Shown piece by piece: positions 33,306 through 43,132 of a stretch of DNA of 64,000 nucleotides. Positions within the stretch are counted from its first letter, which is position 1, and every line of letters starts with the position of its first letter. Made by a program: the position numbers and the translations under genes. The DNA is from Salinarimonas chemoclinalis (GTDB lineage Bacteria; Pseudomonadota; Alphaproteobacteria; Rhizobiales; Beijerinckiaceae): contig NZ_JBGMWH010000012.1 of NCBI RefSeq assembly GCF_041514305.1, forward strand, positions 1 through 64,000, given 5' to 3'. Below the pieces are notes generated by a model. The model did no database searches, was not told the DNA's origin, and saw only the letters and a list, made by a program, of their open reading frames with translations.

Positions 33306-33839
33306 TCAGCGGGTTCTCCCGTGTTCTCTCGTCGCCGTATCCGCAGTTTTCCAACCGAAGCTGGCATCGGGATGGGAATCGATACTAGGCAGGTACGGCT
33401 TGATATCGATCAGAGGTGTGCCGTCCAGGCAATCGAGCCCGCGGACATGGAGTTTCGTGCCGTCGATCCGCTCGAGGCGCACGCAGGAGAGCGCGATCGG
33501 GTTGGGCCGCGCCGGCGAGCGCAGGGCGAAGACGCCGCGCGGCGCGCCGTGGCTGCGCGGGCGCTGGACCACGAGATCGCGCGCGGCCAGGTCCATCCAG
33601 TAGAGCACGATCACGTGGGAGAAGTTCCCGAGATCGGCGAGCCCGCCGGAGAAGCGTGGATCGAGGGCGATCGTGCACTGCGCGTCGGTGGCGGCGGGGT
33701 TCTTGGGGCAGTCCTCCCGGCGGGTCCAGGGCGTGTGGATGCGCCCGATGAAGTAGACGCCCGCATCGGTGCGCTCCGGGAGCGCGACCCCCACCTCGCC
33801 CGGACGCTGCGCGCCCCCGTCCTCGTCCGTCGCGCTCAC
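33306..33839 (-). CDS. trmO: tRNA (N6-threonylcarbamoyladenosine37-N6)-methyltransferase TrmO
   Basis: The product is 177 aa of the TrmO/TsaA/VirR-like family, which adds a methyl group to t6A37 in tRNA-Thr using SAM. Family motifs are IGRIHTPW, DPRFSGGLADLGNFSHVIVL, SPARPNPIALSCVRL and LDCLDGTPLIDIKPYLP. The N-terminal 25 residues are variable. It is divergent from amn. The methyltransferase fold is the unusual beta-barrel type rather than Rossmann. Confidence 0.9.
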   Translation of the reverse strand: MSATDEDGGAQRPGEVGVALPERTDAGVYFIGRIHTPWTRREDCPKNPAATDAQCTIALDPRFSGGLADLGNFSHVIVLYWMDLAARDLVVQRPRSHGAPRGVFALRSPARPNPIALSCVRLERIDGTKLHVRGLDCLDGTPLIDIKPYLPSIDSHPDASFGWKTADTATREHGRTR

Positions 33840-34018
33840 GTCGGATCTCCTTCCTCCCGCGCGCCCTCGCGGGTGCGTCCCGTCTTCGTCTTGCGCCCGT
33901 CGCCGGGCCTTGCCACAAGGAACGACGCGGCACGCGGTGGCAAGAGGAGACGCGCATCCTCTCCGTCGCGCGGCGGAGGACCGGCGTGCGCCGGCGCGAG
34001 ATGCGGACGGAGGGGATC

Positions 34019-35515
34019 ATGGCCGAGACGGGGACCGGAGCGACGCACGCGCGGCGAGTCGAGGCCTGCGCCGGCGCCGAGGAGGCGGTGGCGCGGCTCG
34101 GCGCGCTCTACGACGGCGCGGCGGACGCGCTGCGGGAGGCGGTCGCGCGCTTCGTCCACGGCGGCGCGCCGCCGACACCGGAGGAGCGCGCCCGCTTCCG
34201 CTACCCGCTCCTGCGCGTCGTCCACGCCGGCGACGGCGCGCCGCCGCGCACCGAGCGCGCCTACGCCAAACTGCAGGCGACGGGTCTCTACGAGACCACG
34301 CTGACCCACCCGGCCCAGTTCCGCACCTACCTGCTCGAGCAGTTGCGCCCCCTCGTCTCCGAGTACGGCGTGCGCCTCGAGGTCGGGCTCTCCGAGCAGG
34401 AAATCCCCTACCCCTACGTGCTCGAGCGCGGCGACGAGCTCTCCCACGGGGTCGTCACCGCGAGCGACCTCGCCCAGCATTTCCCGACCCCGGCGCTCGC
34501 CGAGGTGGGCGACGAGATCGCCGACGGGCTGTGGGACATCGACGAGGCGCCCGCGCGCCCGCTGGCGCTCTTCGACGCCGTGCGGGTGGACTACTCGCTG
34601 CGCCGCCTCGTGCACTACACGGGCTCGGACTGGCGGGCCGTCCAGCCCTGGATCCTGCTGACGAACTACCACCGCTACGTCGACCAGTTCGTGCAGTGGA
34701 GCCTCGGCGAGCTGGCGCGCGAGGGCAGCCCCTACACGCGCCTCTCGCTGCCCGGAGGCATCGTCGTCGAGCGCGCGGACGCCGCCGCCGAGAGCGCCGA
34801 GAGCCTGATGACGCGCTCGCCCTGGCACCGCTACCAGATGCCGGCCTACCACCTCGCGCGGGAAGACGGACACGGGGTCACGCTCGTCAACATCGGCGTC
34901 GGTCCCTCGAACGCCAAGACCATCTGCGATCACCTCGCGGTGCTGCGCCCGCATTGCTGGCTGATGGTCGGCCATTGCGGCGGCCTGCGCCAGTCGCAGA
35001 CGATCGGCGACTACGTGCTCGCCCACGCCTACCTGCGCCAGGACCACATCCTCGACGCGCTGGTGCCGCCGGAGGTGCCGATCCCGGCGCTGGCCGAGGT
35101 GCAGATCGCGCTCCAGGACGCGGCCGCGCGGGTGACCGGGGAGAGCGGCGAGATGCTCAAGCGCCGGCTACGCACCGGCACCGTCGTCACCAACGACGAC
35201 CGGAACTGGGAGCTGCGCTGGACGCAGGAGCGCCGCCGCTTCAACCTCTCGCGCGCCATCGCCATCGACATGGAGAGCGGCACCATCGCCGCCCAGGGCT
35301 ACCGTCTGCGCGTGCCCTACGGCACGCTCTTGTGCGTTTCCGACAAGCCGCTGCACGGCGAGATCAAGCTGCCCGGCGCCGCGAGCGCCTTCTACCAGCG
35401 CGCCGTCGGCGAGCACCTGATGATCGGGCTGTCCGCCCTCGACATCCTGCGCGGGCAGAAGACCGCGCTGCATTCGCGCAAGCTCAGGTCCTTCGACGAG
35501 CCGCCCTTCCGCTGA
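34019..35515 (+). CDS. amn: AMP nucleosidase
   Basis: The product is 498 aa. It splits AMP to adenine and ribose 5-phosphate and buffers adenylate levels. The N-terminal AMN domain (TGLYETTLTHPAQFRTYLLE, LEVGLSEQEIPYPYVLE) is followed by a nucleoside-phosphorylase-like catalytic half (VTLVNIGVGPSNAKTICDHL, MVGHCGGLRQSQTIGDYVLA, AIDMESGTIAAQGYR, CVSDKPLHGEIKLPG). GGAGGGG lies directly before the ATG at MAETGTG, so this start is preferred over the frame beginning at 33986. It converges with the DeoR gene, four bases apart. Confidence 0.95.
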   Translation: MAETGTGATHARRVEACAGAEEAVARLGALYDGAADALREAVARFVHGGAPPTPEERARFRYPLLRVVHAGDGAPPRTERAYAKLQATGLYETTLTHPAQFRTYLLEQLRPLVSEYGVRLEVGLSEQEIPYPYVLERGDELSHGVVTASDLAQHFPTPALAEVGDEIADGLWDIDEAPARPLALFDAVRVDYSLRRLVHYTGSDWRAVQPWILLTNYHRYVDQFVQWSLGELAREGSPYTRLSLPGGIVVERADAAAESAESLMTRSPWHRYQMPAYHLAREDGHGVTLVNIGVGPSNAKTICDHLAVLRPHCWLMVGHCGGLRQSQTIGDYVLAHAYLRQDHILDALVPPEVPIPALAEVQIALQDAAARVTGESGEMLKRRLRTGTVVTNDDRNWELRWTQERRRFNLSRAIAIDMESGTIAAQGYRLRVPYGTLLCVSDKPLHGEIKLPGAASAFYQRAVGEHLMIGLSALDILRGQKTALHSRKLRSFDEPPFR

Positions 35516-35519
35516 CGCC

Positions 35520-36296
35520 TCAGGCGAGCCGCACCCGCCCCGCGAAGGCGTCCGCCAGCGCGCCCTCGGGGACACGGTCGGTGACGAGGGCGACGAAGGC
35601 CTGCGCGGGCGCGATGCGCATCAGGGCCTCGCGGGCGAACTTGGTCGCGTCGGCGAGGACGAGCGCCTCGCGGGCGCGCTCCACGGCGAGGCGCTTCAGC
35701 GCCACCTTGTCGGGGTCGAAGTCGAGCGGCGCGCCGTCGGTGTCGAAGCCCGAGCAGCCGAGAAGGGCGACGTCGAGGCGCAGCCGCGCGAGCGCCTCGA
35801 GCGCCTCCGCCCCGACGAGCGAGCCGTCCGGCCCCCGCAGCTGGCCGCCGAGCACGCGCACGTCGGGGCCCTCGCGCGCCGCGCCGAGGATCGCCGCCAC
35901 CGCGAGGCTGCTCGTGAACACCCGGCAATCGGTGCGATCCGCGAGCGCCCGCGCGGCCGCCTCCGCGGTGGTGCCGACGTCGACGAACACCGCCGCCCCG
36001 CGCGGCACCGCGGCGGCCGCGCACGCACCGATGCGCTCCTTGGCGGCGACGTGGATCGCCTGCTTCTCGGCATACGCCGGCCGCCGCCGCGGCTCGGGAA
36101 GGCCGGCGCCGCCGTGGAAGCGCTGGAGCACGCCGCGCTCGTCGAGCCGGATGATGTCGCGGCGGATGGTCTGGGCGGAGACGTCGAACTGGCGGGCGAG
36201 GTCCTCGATGGTGACGAATCCGCGCTCCTCGACGAGCGCGAGGATCTCGCGCTGGCGCGTCGTTGCGCCGTCCTCGACCGGCTCGATGGTGTCCAT
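35520..36296 (-). CDS. DeoR-family transcriptional repressor
   Basis: The product is 258 aa. The N-terminal winged helix has RQREILALVEERGFVTIEDL, ARQFDVSAQTIRRDIIRLDE and the DeoR signature ending LQRFHGGA. The C-terminal sugar-phosphate-sensing domain (DeoRC) has VFVDVGTTAEAAARAL, DCRVFTSSL, LGGQLRGPDGSLVG and LADATKFAREAL. The effector is likely a phosphorylated sugar or polyol. A good promoter lies just upstream in the gap shared with the divergent LOG-like gene, and the carbohydrate ABC importer follows 1 kb away, so it is the natural candidate regulator of that importer. Confidence 0.92.
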   Translation of the reverse strand: MDTIEPVEDGATTRQREILALVEERGFVTIEDLARQFDVSAQTIRRDIIRLDERGVLQRFHGGAGLPEPRRRPAYAEKQAIHVAAKERIGACAAAAVPRGAAVFVDVGTTAEAAARALADRTDCRVFTSSLAVAAILGAAREGPDVRVLGGQLRGPDGSLVGAEALEALARLRLDVALLGCSGFDTDGAPLDFDPDKVALKRLAVERAREALVLADATKFAREALMRIAPAQAFVALVTDRVPEGALADAFAGRVRLA

Positions 36297-36323
36297 GCGA
36301 CGCGCTCCCCATATCTGGAAGAT

Positions 36324-36351
36324 TATTTACATCGTGCGTCGCTCCTGTCAA
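36324..36351 (-). promoter_or_regulatory. Sigma-70-type promoter of the DeoR gene
   Basis: On the minus strand TTGACA (36346-36351) and TAAATA (36324-36329) are spaced by 16 bases, 28 bases before the DeoR ATG. A shifted -10, AATAAT, at 18-base spacing is also possible. The site lies in the divergent gap, so autoregulation is likely. Confidence 0.65.
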
Positions 36352-36402
36352 AAGGCGATCCCGTTCGGACGCGGGCACCCGGGAGGCGAGAGGGAGGATC
36401 GG

Positions 36403-37062
36403 ATGGGGACGATGCCGCGAGACGCAAGGGAGACGACGCTTCGCCTGTGCCCGCGCAGCCGCCGGCTGCGGCGGCCGGGCGGAGCCTTCGACGCGTGGGC
36501 GCTGCGCTGGGAGATCTGCGCGGACCCGCTCCCCGACGCCGCCGATCTCTCGCCCGCCGACGCCTGCGCGGCGCTGCACGCGGCCGGCCCCGTGCGCGCC
36601 GTGCCGGTCGGCGTCATCGGCCCGAAGGTCGCGACCGAAAGCCAGGTCGAGACCGCCGGGCGGCTCGGCGCACGGATCGCGCAGCTCGGCCTCCAGCTCC
36701 TGTGCGGCGGCAAGAACGGCGTCATGGAAGCCGTCTGCCGCGGCAACCTCCAGGCCGGCGGACGGCCGATCGGCCTCGTGCCGGACGAGGAGTGGGACGC
36801 GTCGAACCCCTTCGTCGCCGTGCCGCTCGCCACAGGCATCGGCCCCGCGCGCAACGTCCTGATCGCGCGCGCCTCGTTCGCGCTGGTGGCGGTGGGCGGC
36901 GGCTACGGCACGCTCAGCGAGATGGCCTTCGGCCTGCATTTCGGCCGGCTCGTGCTCGCGCTGGACGACGCCCCCGCGGTGGACGGCGCGACCCGCTGCG
37001 CCGGCGTCGACGAGGTCTGCGACCGGCTGGCGCGGCGATTCCTCGGGGTGGCCGCCGTGTGA
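36403..37062 (+). CDS. LOG-like / TIGR00725 nucleotide-binding protein
   Basis: The product is 219 aa. The Rossmann-like SLOG fold is seen in GVIGPKVATESQVETAGRLG, QLLCGGKNGVMEAVCRGNLQ, IGLVPDEEWDASNPFVAVPL, IGPARNVLIARASFALVAVG and the phosphate loop GGGYGTLSEMAFGL. In the true LOG (lysine-decarboxylase-like) phosphoribohydrolases the loop is PGGxGTxxE; here it reads GGGYGTLSE. Whether it hydrolyses nucleoside monophosphates or only binds a nucleotide is open. The first 60 residues are a variable extension (LCPRSRRLRRPGGAFDAWAL). AGGGAGG precedes the ATG. Its neighbours include AMP nucleosidase, which is suggestive but separated by a convergent gene. Confidence 0.82.
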   Translation: MGTMPRDARETTLRLCPRSRRLRRPGGAFDAWALRWEICADPLPDAADLSPADACAALHAAGPVRAVPVGVIGPKVATESQVETAGRLGARIAQLGLQLLCGGKNGVMEAVCRGNLQAGGRPIGLVPDEEWDASNPFVAVPLATGIGPARNVLIARASFALVAVGGGYGTLSEMAFGLHFGRLVLALDDAPAVDGATRCAGVDEVCDRLARRFLGVAAV

Positions 37063-37401
37063 GGGGAAAAGGCGCAAGCGGCGATCGAGGTCGCCCCCTC
37101 TATGAAGGCCGCCGACGCTCTCCCCTCCCCCTCGTGGGGAGGGGCCGGGGGTGGGGGGCGTGCAGAACGATCTCGCCACCGATGAAGGGCGATTTCGGTA
37201 GCGACGGCCTGCATTCCTGTCGAACAGATCCTGGACGCCCCACACCCCCGGCCCCTCTCCACGAGGGAGAGGGGAGAACGTCGGCGCCCTGCATCGCGTC
37301 GCGCGAGCCCCTCGCAGGAGATCGTCCCCACGAGCGTCATAAAACTTACACCCAATCCCCGTATCTGACCGGTAGTTTACGGACACGTCGGGGGCTGGGG
37401 C
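37063..37401. other. Intergenic region with a MITE-like element before the ABC importer
   Basis: The 339-base gap holds the inverted-repeat element at 37118-37276. The remaining 125 bases before the importer ATG are less GC-rich (for example CATAAAACTTACACC at 37338-37352) and should contain the operon promoter, but no clear -35/-10 pair can be named. Confidence 0.5.
37118..37276. repeat. MITE-like element with hairpin inverted ends, copy A
   Basis: The ~159-bp element is bounded by inverted repeats of about 42 bp. The left end runs CTCTCCCCTCCCCCTCGTGG then GAGGGGCCGGGGGTGGGGGGCGT. The right end read on the other strand runs CTCCCCTCTCCCTCGTGG then AGAGGGGCCGGGGGTGTGGGGCGT. Each end is also a hairpin by itself. 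The interior (about 70 bp) differs from copy B, apart from GCAGAACGATCTC next to the left end. No coding capacity is seen. Confidence 0.85.
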
Positions 37402-38522
<1,121 letters not shown>

Positions 38523-38526
<4 letters not shown>

Positions 38527-39425
38527 GGCTCCTCACGCGCTCCCGCCGCGAGGCGCTCACCGACCTCTGGCTCGCCGGCCCGGCGACGCTGATGATGATC
38601 GTGCTGATCTTCGTCCCCGTGCTGATCGTGGCGGTCTTGTCCTTCACGGACTACCAGTTCGGCGCCCGCAGCTTCCGCTGGATCGGCATCGACAACTACG
38701 TCACGCTCTTCACGGACCCGATCGGCCGGCGGGCGGTGACGAACACGCTGATCTACGTCGCCGTCGTCATTCCGTTCTCGATGGGTCTCGCCCTCCTCGT
38801 CGCCATCGCGCTCCACGAGATGGCGACGTGGTCGCGCACGCTCTCGAGCATCCTGCGCGCAGCCTACTTCCTGCCCGTGGCCGCCACCCTCGTGGCGATG
38901 GCGCTCGCATGGCAGATGCTGCTGCATCCCTCGATCGGGCTCTTCAACGCCACGCTGAGCAGCCTCGGCTTCCCGCGCCAGGACCTGCTCTCGGACCGCT
39001 CCCTCGTGCTCTACACGCTCGCCGCGATCGGGATCTGGCAGACGATCGGATACAACATGGTGCTGTTCCTCGCCGGCCTCGCGGCGATCCCGCAGCACCT
39101 CTACGACGCCGCCGCGGTGGACGGCGCCGAGCGGCCGTGGGAGCGGTTCTGGACCGTGACCTGGCCGATGCTCGGCCCCACCACCCTCTTCGTCGCGGTG
39201 ATCACGGCGACGCAGTCCTTCCGCGTGTTCGAGACGGTCGCCACGCTCACCGACGGCGGCCCCGCCTTCGCGTCGGACACGCTCGTCTACGCGCTCTACC
39301 GGGAGGGCTTCGTCTACTTCAAGGCGGGCTACGCGAGCGCCATCACGATGGTGTTCTTCGCCTTCGTGCTGACGCTGACGCTCGCGCAGTTCCGCATCCT
39401 CGAGCGGCGGGTGCACTACCGATGA
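38523..39425 (+). CDS. Carbohydrate ABC transporter permease (UgpA/MalF type)
   Basis: The product is 300 aa with six predicted membrane helices, beginning with WLAGPATLMMIVLIFVPVLI and ending with MVFFAFVLTLTLAQF. The cytoplasmic EAA coupling loop reads YDAAAVDGAERPWERFWTVT. GPAFASDTLVYALYREGFVY is typical of the family. Stop and start overlap by four bases on both sides, so the whole membrane complex is translationally coupled. The substrate is not readable from the permease. Confidence 0.94.
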
Positions 39426-40252
39426 TCCCGCGCCTCCTGCTCCGCCGGGCGGTCTCGACCACGCTCGTCCTCCTGGGCGCGGCGATCGTGCTCCTGCCCT
39501 TCGCGTGGATGCTCTCGGTCTCGCTGAAGCCCGCCGACGAGATCTTCTCCCGCGAGATCGCCTTCCTGCCCAGCCGCTTCGAGTGGGAGAACTACGTCGA
39601 GGCCTTCACCGCCGTCGACCTGACCCGCTACCTGATGAACGGCGTCGTCGTCTGCGCGGGCATCCTGGCCTTCCAGATCGTGTTCGCGGTGCCCTGCGCC
39701 TACGCGCTGGCGCAGCGGCGCTTCCGGGCGCGCACCCTCGTGTTCGGCATGGTGCTCGCCGGGCTGCTCGTGCCCTACCACGTCACCGCCATCCCGATCT
39801 TCCTCGGCCTCGCGCAGCTGCGGCTGCTCGACACCTACACCGCGCTGATCGCCCCCTTCGTCGCCTCCGTCTTCGGCATGTTCCTGTTTCGCCAGTTCTT
39901 CGCGCAGATCCCGTCGGACCTGTTCGAGGCGGCGCGGGTGGACGGGCTCTCCGAGACCGCGATCGTCTGGCGCATCGCCTTCCCGCTGGCCTGGCCGGCG
40001 GCGACCGCCTTCGCGGTCTTCTCGGTCACGGCGCACTGGAACGACCTGTTCTGGCCGCTCATCGCCACCTCCGACCGCGCGCTCGCGACCCCGCCGCGCG
40101 GCATCGTCTACTTCAACGACCAGGAATCCGGGTCCGACGTCGGCCCCCTGATGGCCGCGGCCGCCGTGGTCACGGCGCCCCTCGTGATCGGGTTCCTCGT
40201 CGCCCAGCGCGCCTTCACCCAGGGCCTCGCCGGAAGCGGGCTCAAGGGCTGA
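39422..40252 (+). CDS. Carbohydrate ABC transporter permease (UgpE/MalG type)
   Basis: The product is 276 aa with six predicted helices. The first is TTLVLLGAAIVLLPFAWML, followed by SLKPADEIFS, which is characteristic of the MalG/UgpE side. The EAA loop is FEAARVDGLSETAIVWRIAF. It ends AFTQGLAGSGLKG, the usual MalG-type C terminus (QGLxxGAVKG). The ATG at MIPRLLLRR overlaps the preceding stop (ATGA); the longer frame upstream is the antiphase of the first permease. Confidence 0.94.
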   Translation: MIPRLLLRRAVSTTLVLLGAAIVLLPFAWMLSVSLKPADEIFSREIAFLPSRFEWENYVEAFTAVDLTRYLMNGVVVCAGILAFQIVFAVPCAYALAQRRFRARTLVFGMVLAGLLVPYHVTAIPIFLGLAQLRLLDTYTALIAPFVASVFGMFLFRQFFAQIPSDLFEAARVDGLSETAIVWRIAFPLAWPAATAFAVFSVTAHWNDLFWPLIATSDRALATPPRGIVYFNDQESGSDVGPLMAAAAVVTAPLVIGFLVAQRAFTQGLAGSGLKG

Positions 40253-40317
40253 AAGACCGAAGAAGAACGCGAGAAGCGTCGAGGCTCGACGACACCACGG
40301 ACCAGGAGACGACAGCG

Positions 40318-41577
40318 ATGAGGACCTTCCTGACGGCGACCGCGCTCGCCCTGATCACCGCCGGCGCGGCGCAGGCGCAGACCACCCAGCTGCGCGTGCA
40401 CTACTCCATCCCCACCATCTGGACGGATTCGAAGCGCGCCCTCGAGGCCGCCTTCGAAGCCGCGCATCCGCAGATCGACATCGTCTACGACGGCCCCGCC
40501 GAGAGCTACGAGGACGGCGTGCAGCGCCTCCTGCGCGAGTCCGTCGCCGGCAACCTGCCCGACGTCGCCTTCGTCGGCCTGAACCTGTGGCGCGTGCTGG
40601 AGGCCCGCGGCCTGCCGGTTCCGCTCGACGGCTTCCTCGGCGACGACGCGGCCTGGGCCGAGGCCGGCTACACGCCGGCTCTGCGCTCGCTCGGGCGCTA
40701 CGAGGGCGTCCAGCACGCTCTCGCCACCTCCGGCTCGACGCTCGTGATGTACGTCAACCCCGAGCTCGTCGCGCAGGCGGGCGGGTCGATGGAGGACTTC
40801 CCCACCACGTTCGACGGCGTCATCGCCCTCGCGGCGCAGATCGACGCGCTGGGCGACGACATCGACGGCATCTGGATCCAGCGGCACGACTGGCGCTTCC
40901 AGTCCCTGCTGGGCTCGCACGGCGGGCGCCCGCTCACCGCCGACGAGAGCGACATCGCCTTCGACGACGCGGCCGGCTACGCGGCCGCGGAGCTGTTCGC
41001 GCGCTTCGCGTCGGAGGGCGGCATGCCGCGCTACGGCACCGACCAGGCGCGCCAGGCCTTCCCGGCCGGGACGCTGGGCATCATGCTCGAGTCCTCCTCG
41101 CTCCTCGCCCGCTTCGAGCAGGCGTCCGGCGAGAACTTCGACATCGTGGTGAAGCCGCTGCCCGTCGTCGCCGAGAACGCGGAGTCGGTCTACTTCCCCA
41201 CCGGCGGCTCGGCCGTGGTGCTGCTGACCGAGGACGAGGCCAAGCAGCAGGCGGCGTGGGAGTGGATCTCCTTCGTCACCGGTCCCGAGGGGCAGAAGAT
41301 CATCGTCGAGAACACCGGCTACGCGCCGGCGAACGGCATCGTGCTGGAGGACGAGGCCTATCTCGGCGCCTGGTACGAGGCGAACCCCAACGCCAAGATC
41401 GCCCACGAGCAGGTCGTGACCTACGGCGGCCCCTGGTACGCCTTCCCCGGCCCGGAGGGCGTCGCCGTCACCGACCTGATCGCGGCCTCCCTCGTCGAGA
41501 TCACGGAAGGCGCCGAGCCGCGGGCGACCGTGGACGCGCTCGCCCGCACGCTGCGCGAGCGGCTCGGGATGAACTGA
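40318..41577 (+). CDS. Extracellular sugar-binding protein of the ABC importer (UgpB-like)
   Basis: The product is 419 aa. A Sec signal peptide (MRTFLTATALALITAGAAQAQ, cleavage after AQA) is followed by the cluster B solute-binding fold: QLRVHYSIPTIWTDSKRALE, GNLPDVAFVGLNLWRVLEA, LATSGSTLVMYVNPELVAQA, FPAGTLGIMLESSSLL, KPLPVV and YFPTGGSAVVLLTEDE. It delivers substrate to the permeases. Family resemblance is to the glycerol-3-phosphate and disaccharide binding proteins; the ligand is unknown. It is last in the operon with AGGAG before the ATG. Binding-protein-last order is less usual, since many such operons place it first. Confidence 0.92.
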   Translation: MRTFLTATALALITAGAAQAQTTQLRVHYSIPTIWTDSKRALEAAFEAAHPQIDIVYDGPAESYEDGVQRLLRESVAGNLPDVAFVGLNLWRVLEARGLPVPLDGFLGDDAAWAEAGYTPALRSLGRYEGVQHALATSGSTLVMYVNPELVAQAGGSMEDFPTTFDGVIALAAQIDALGDDIDGIWIQRHDWRFQSLLGSHGGRPLTADESDIAFDDAAGYAAAELFARFASEGGMPRYGTDQARQAFPAGTLGIMLESSSLLARFEQASGENFDIVVKPLPVVAENAESVYFPTGGSAVVLLTEDEAKQQAAWEWISFVTGPEGQKIIVENTGYAPANGIVLEDEAYLGAWYEANPNAKIAHEQVVTYGGPWYAFPGPEGVAVTDLIAASLVEITEGAEPRATVDALARTLRERLGMN

Positions 41578-41709
41578 GCCGCCGTCCGGGGCGCCGAACC
41601 CCGAGATTCACCGTGCGCCCTCGGCGGAGCGGTTCGCGGGAGCCCACCGGCACCCGCGTCCCGTTCCCGCCGAGGGCGGTCCGTTCCGGGCGCGGCGTGG
41701 CGGCGGCGA

Positions 41710-43110
41710 TCAGCCCCGGGCGCTCGCCTCCTTCGCGAGCTGCGCGAGCCAGCGCTCGGCCTGGCGCCTGACGTTCGCCGGCGCGGTGCCGCCCCAGCTC
41801 GTGCGGCTCTTCACCGACTTCTCGACGCCGAGCACGTCGAAGATCTCCTGCCCGATCCGCGGCTCGACTTCCTGCATCTCGGCGAGGGTGAGCTTCTCGA
41901 GCCCCACCCCTCGCTTCGCCGCGAGCCCGACGAGGCGGCCCGTCACGTGGTGCGCGTCGCGGAAGGGGAGGTCGAGCACGCGCACGAGCCAGTCGGCGAG
42001 ATCGGTCGCGGTGGAGAAGCCCGCCCCCGCCCACTTCTTCATCGCCTTCGTATCGGGCTCGAGGTCACGGACCATGCCGCTCATCGCCGCGATGCACAGC
42101 GAGAGCGTCTGGAGCGCGTCGAACACGCCCTCCTTGTCCTCCTGCATGTCCTTCGAATAGGTCAGCGGCAGCCCCTTCATCACGACGAGGAGCCCCTGGA
42201 GCGCGCCGAGCACGCGCCCCGTCTTGCCGCGCACGAGCTCGGCGGCGTCGGGGTTTCGCTTCTGCGGCATGATCGAGGAGCCGGTGGTGAAGGCGTCCGA
42301 GAGCTTGATGAAGGCGAATTGCGGCGTCATCCACAAGGTGATCTCCTCGGCGAGCCGGGAGAGATGCACGGCGCAGATCGCGGCCGCCGCGAGCGTTTCG
42401 AGCGCGAAGTCGCGGTCCGAGACCGAATCGAGCGAGTTCGCGGTCGGCCGGTCGAAGCCGAGCGCCGCCGCCGTCATGGCGCGGTCGATGGGGAAGGACG
42501 TGCCGGCGAGCGCGGCGGCGCCGAGTGGGCACTCGTTCATGCGTCGACGCGCGTCCGCGAGCCGCCCGCGGTCGCGCGCGAGCATCTCGACATAGGCCAG
42601 GCAATGGTGCCCGAAGGTCACGGGCTGCGCCGACTGCAGGTGCGTGAAGCCCGGCATCACCGCGCCGGCGAAGGTCTGCGCCTTCTCGGCGAGCGCCTGC
42701 TGGAGCCCGGCGAGCTGGGCGTCGAGCGCGTCCACGGTGTCGCGCACCCACAGCCGCATGTCGGTGGCGACCTGGTCGTTGCGCGAGCGCGCGGTGTGGA
42801 GGCGCCCCGCCGCGGGCCCCACGATCTCGCGCAGGCGCGACTCCACGTTCATGTGGATGTCCTCGAGCGCCCGCGAGAACGTGAACGTTCCGGCCTCGAT
42901 CTCGGCGAGAATCGACTTGAGACCGTCGGAAATCGCGCCCACATCCTGGGCGGACAGAATGCCGGTCTCGCCGAGCATCGCCGCGTGCGCGAGCGAGCCC
43001 CGGATGTCCTGGGCCGCGAGCCGCTTGTCGAAATCGATGGAGGCGTTGATCTCCTCCATGATCTCCGCCGGGCCGGTCTCGAACCGGCCGCCCCACATCC
43101 GATTGCTCAC
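41710..43110 (-). CDS. argH: Argininosuccinate lyase
   Basis: The product is 466 aa. It performs the last step of arginine synthesis, splitting argininosuccinate into arginine and fumarate. The fumarase/aspartase fold shows MWGGRFETGPAEIMEEINAS, RLHTARSRNDQVATDMRLW, GFTHLQSAQPVTFGHHCLAY and the signature GSSIMPQKRNPDAAELVRGK with the catalytic Ser loop. The start is GTG at 43110, with AGAGG six bases upstream. It lies only 22 bases from the divergent tlpA start. Confidence 0.97.
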   Translation of the reverse strand: MSNRMWGGRFETGPAEIMEEINASIDFDKRLAAQDIRGSLAHAAMLGETGILSAQDVGAISDGLKSILAEIEAGTFTFSRALEDIHMNVESRLREIVGPAAGRLHTARSRNDQVATDMRLWVRDTVDALDAQLAGLQQALAEKAQTFAGAVMPGFTHLQSAQPVTFGHHCLAYVEMLARDRGRLADARRRMNECPLGAAALAGTSFPIDRAMTAAALGFDRPTANSLDSVSDRDFALETLAAAAICAVHLSRLAEEITLWMTPQFAFIKLSDAFTTGSSIMPQKRNPDAAELVRGKTGRVLGALQGLLVVMKGLPLTYSKDMQEDKEGVFDALQTLSLCIAAMSGMVRDLEPDTKAMKKWAGAGFSTATDLADWLVRVLDLPFRDAHHVTGRLVGLAAKRGVGLEKLTLAEMQEVEPRIGQEIFDVLGVEKSVKSRTSWGGTAPANVRRQAERWLAQLAKEASARG

Positions 43111-43132
43111 GCGTGACCTCTGAAGCTCGAGT

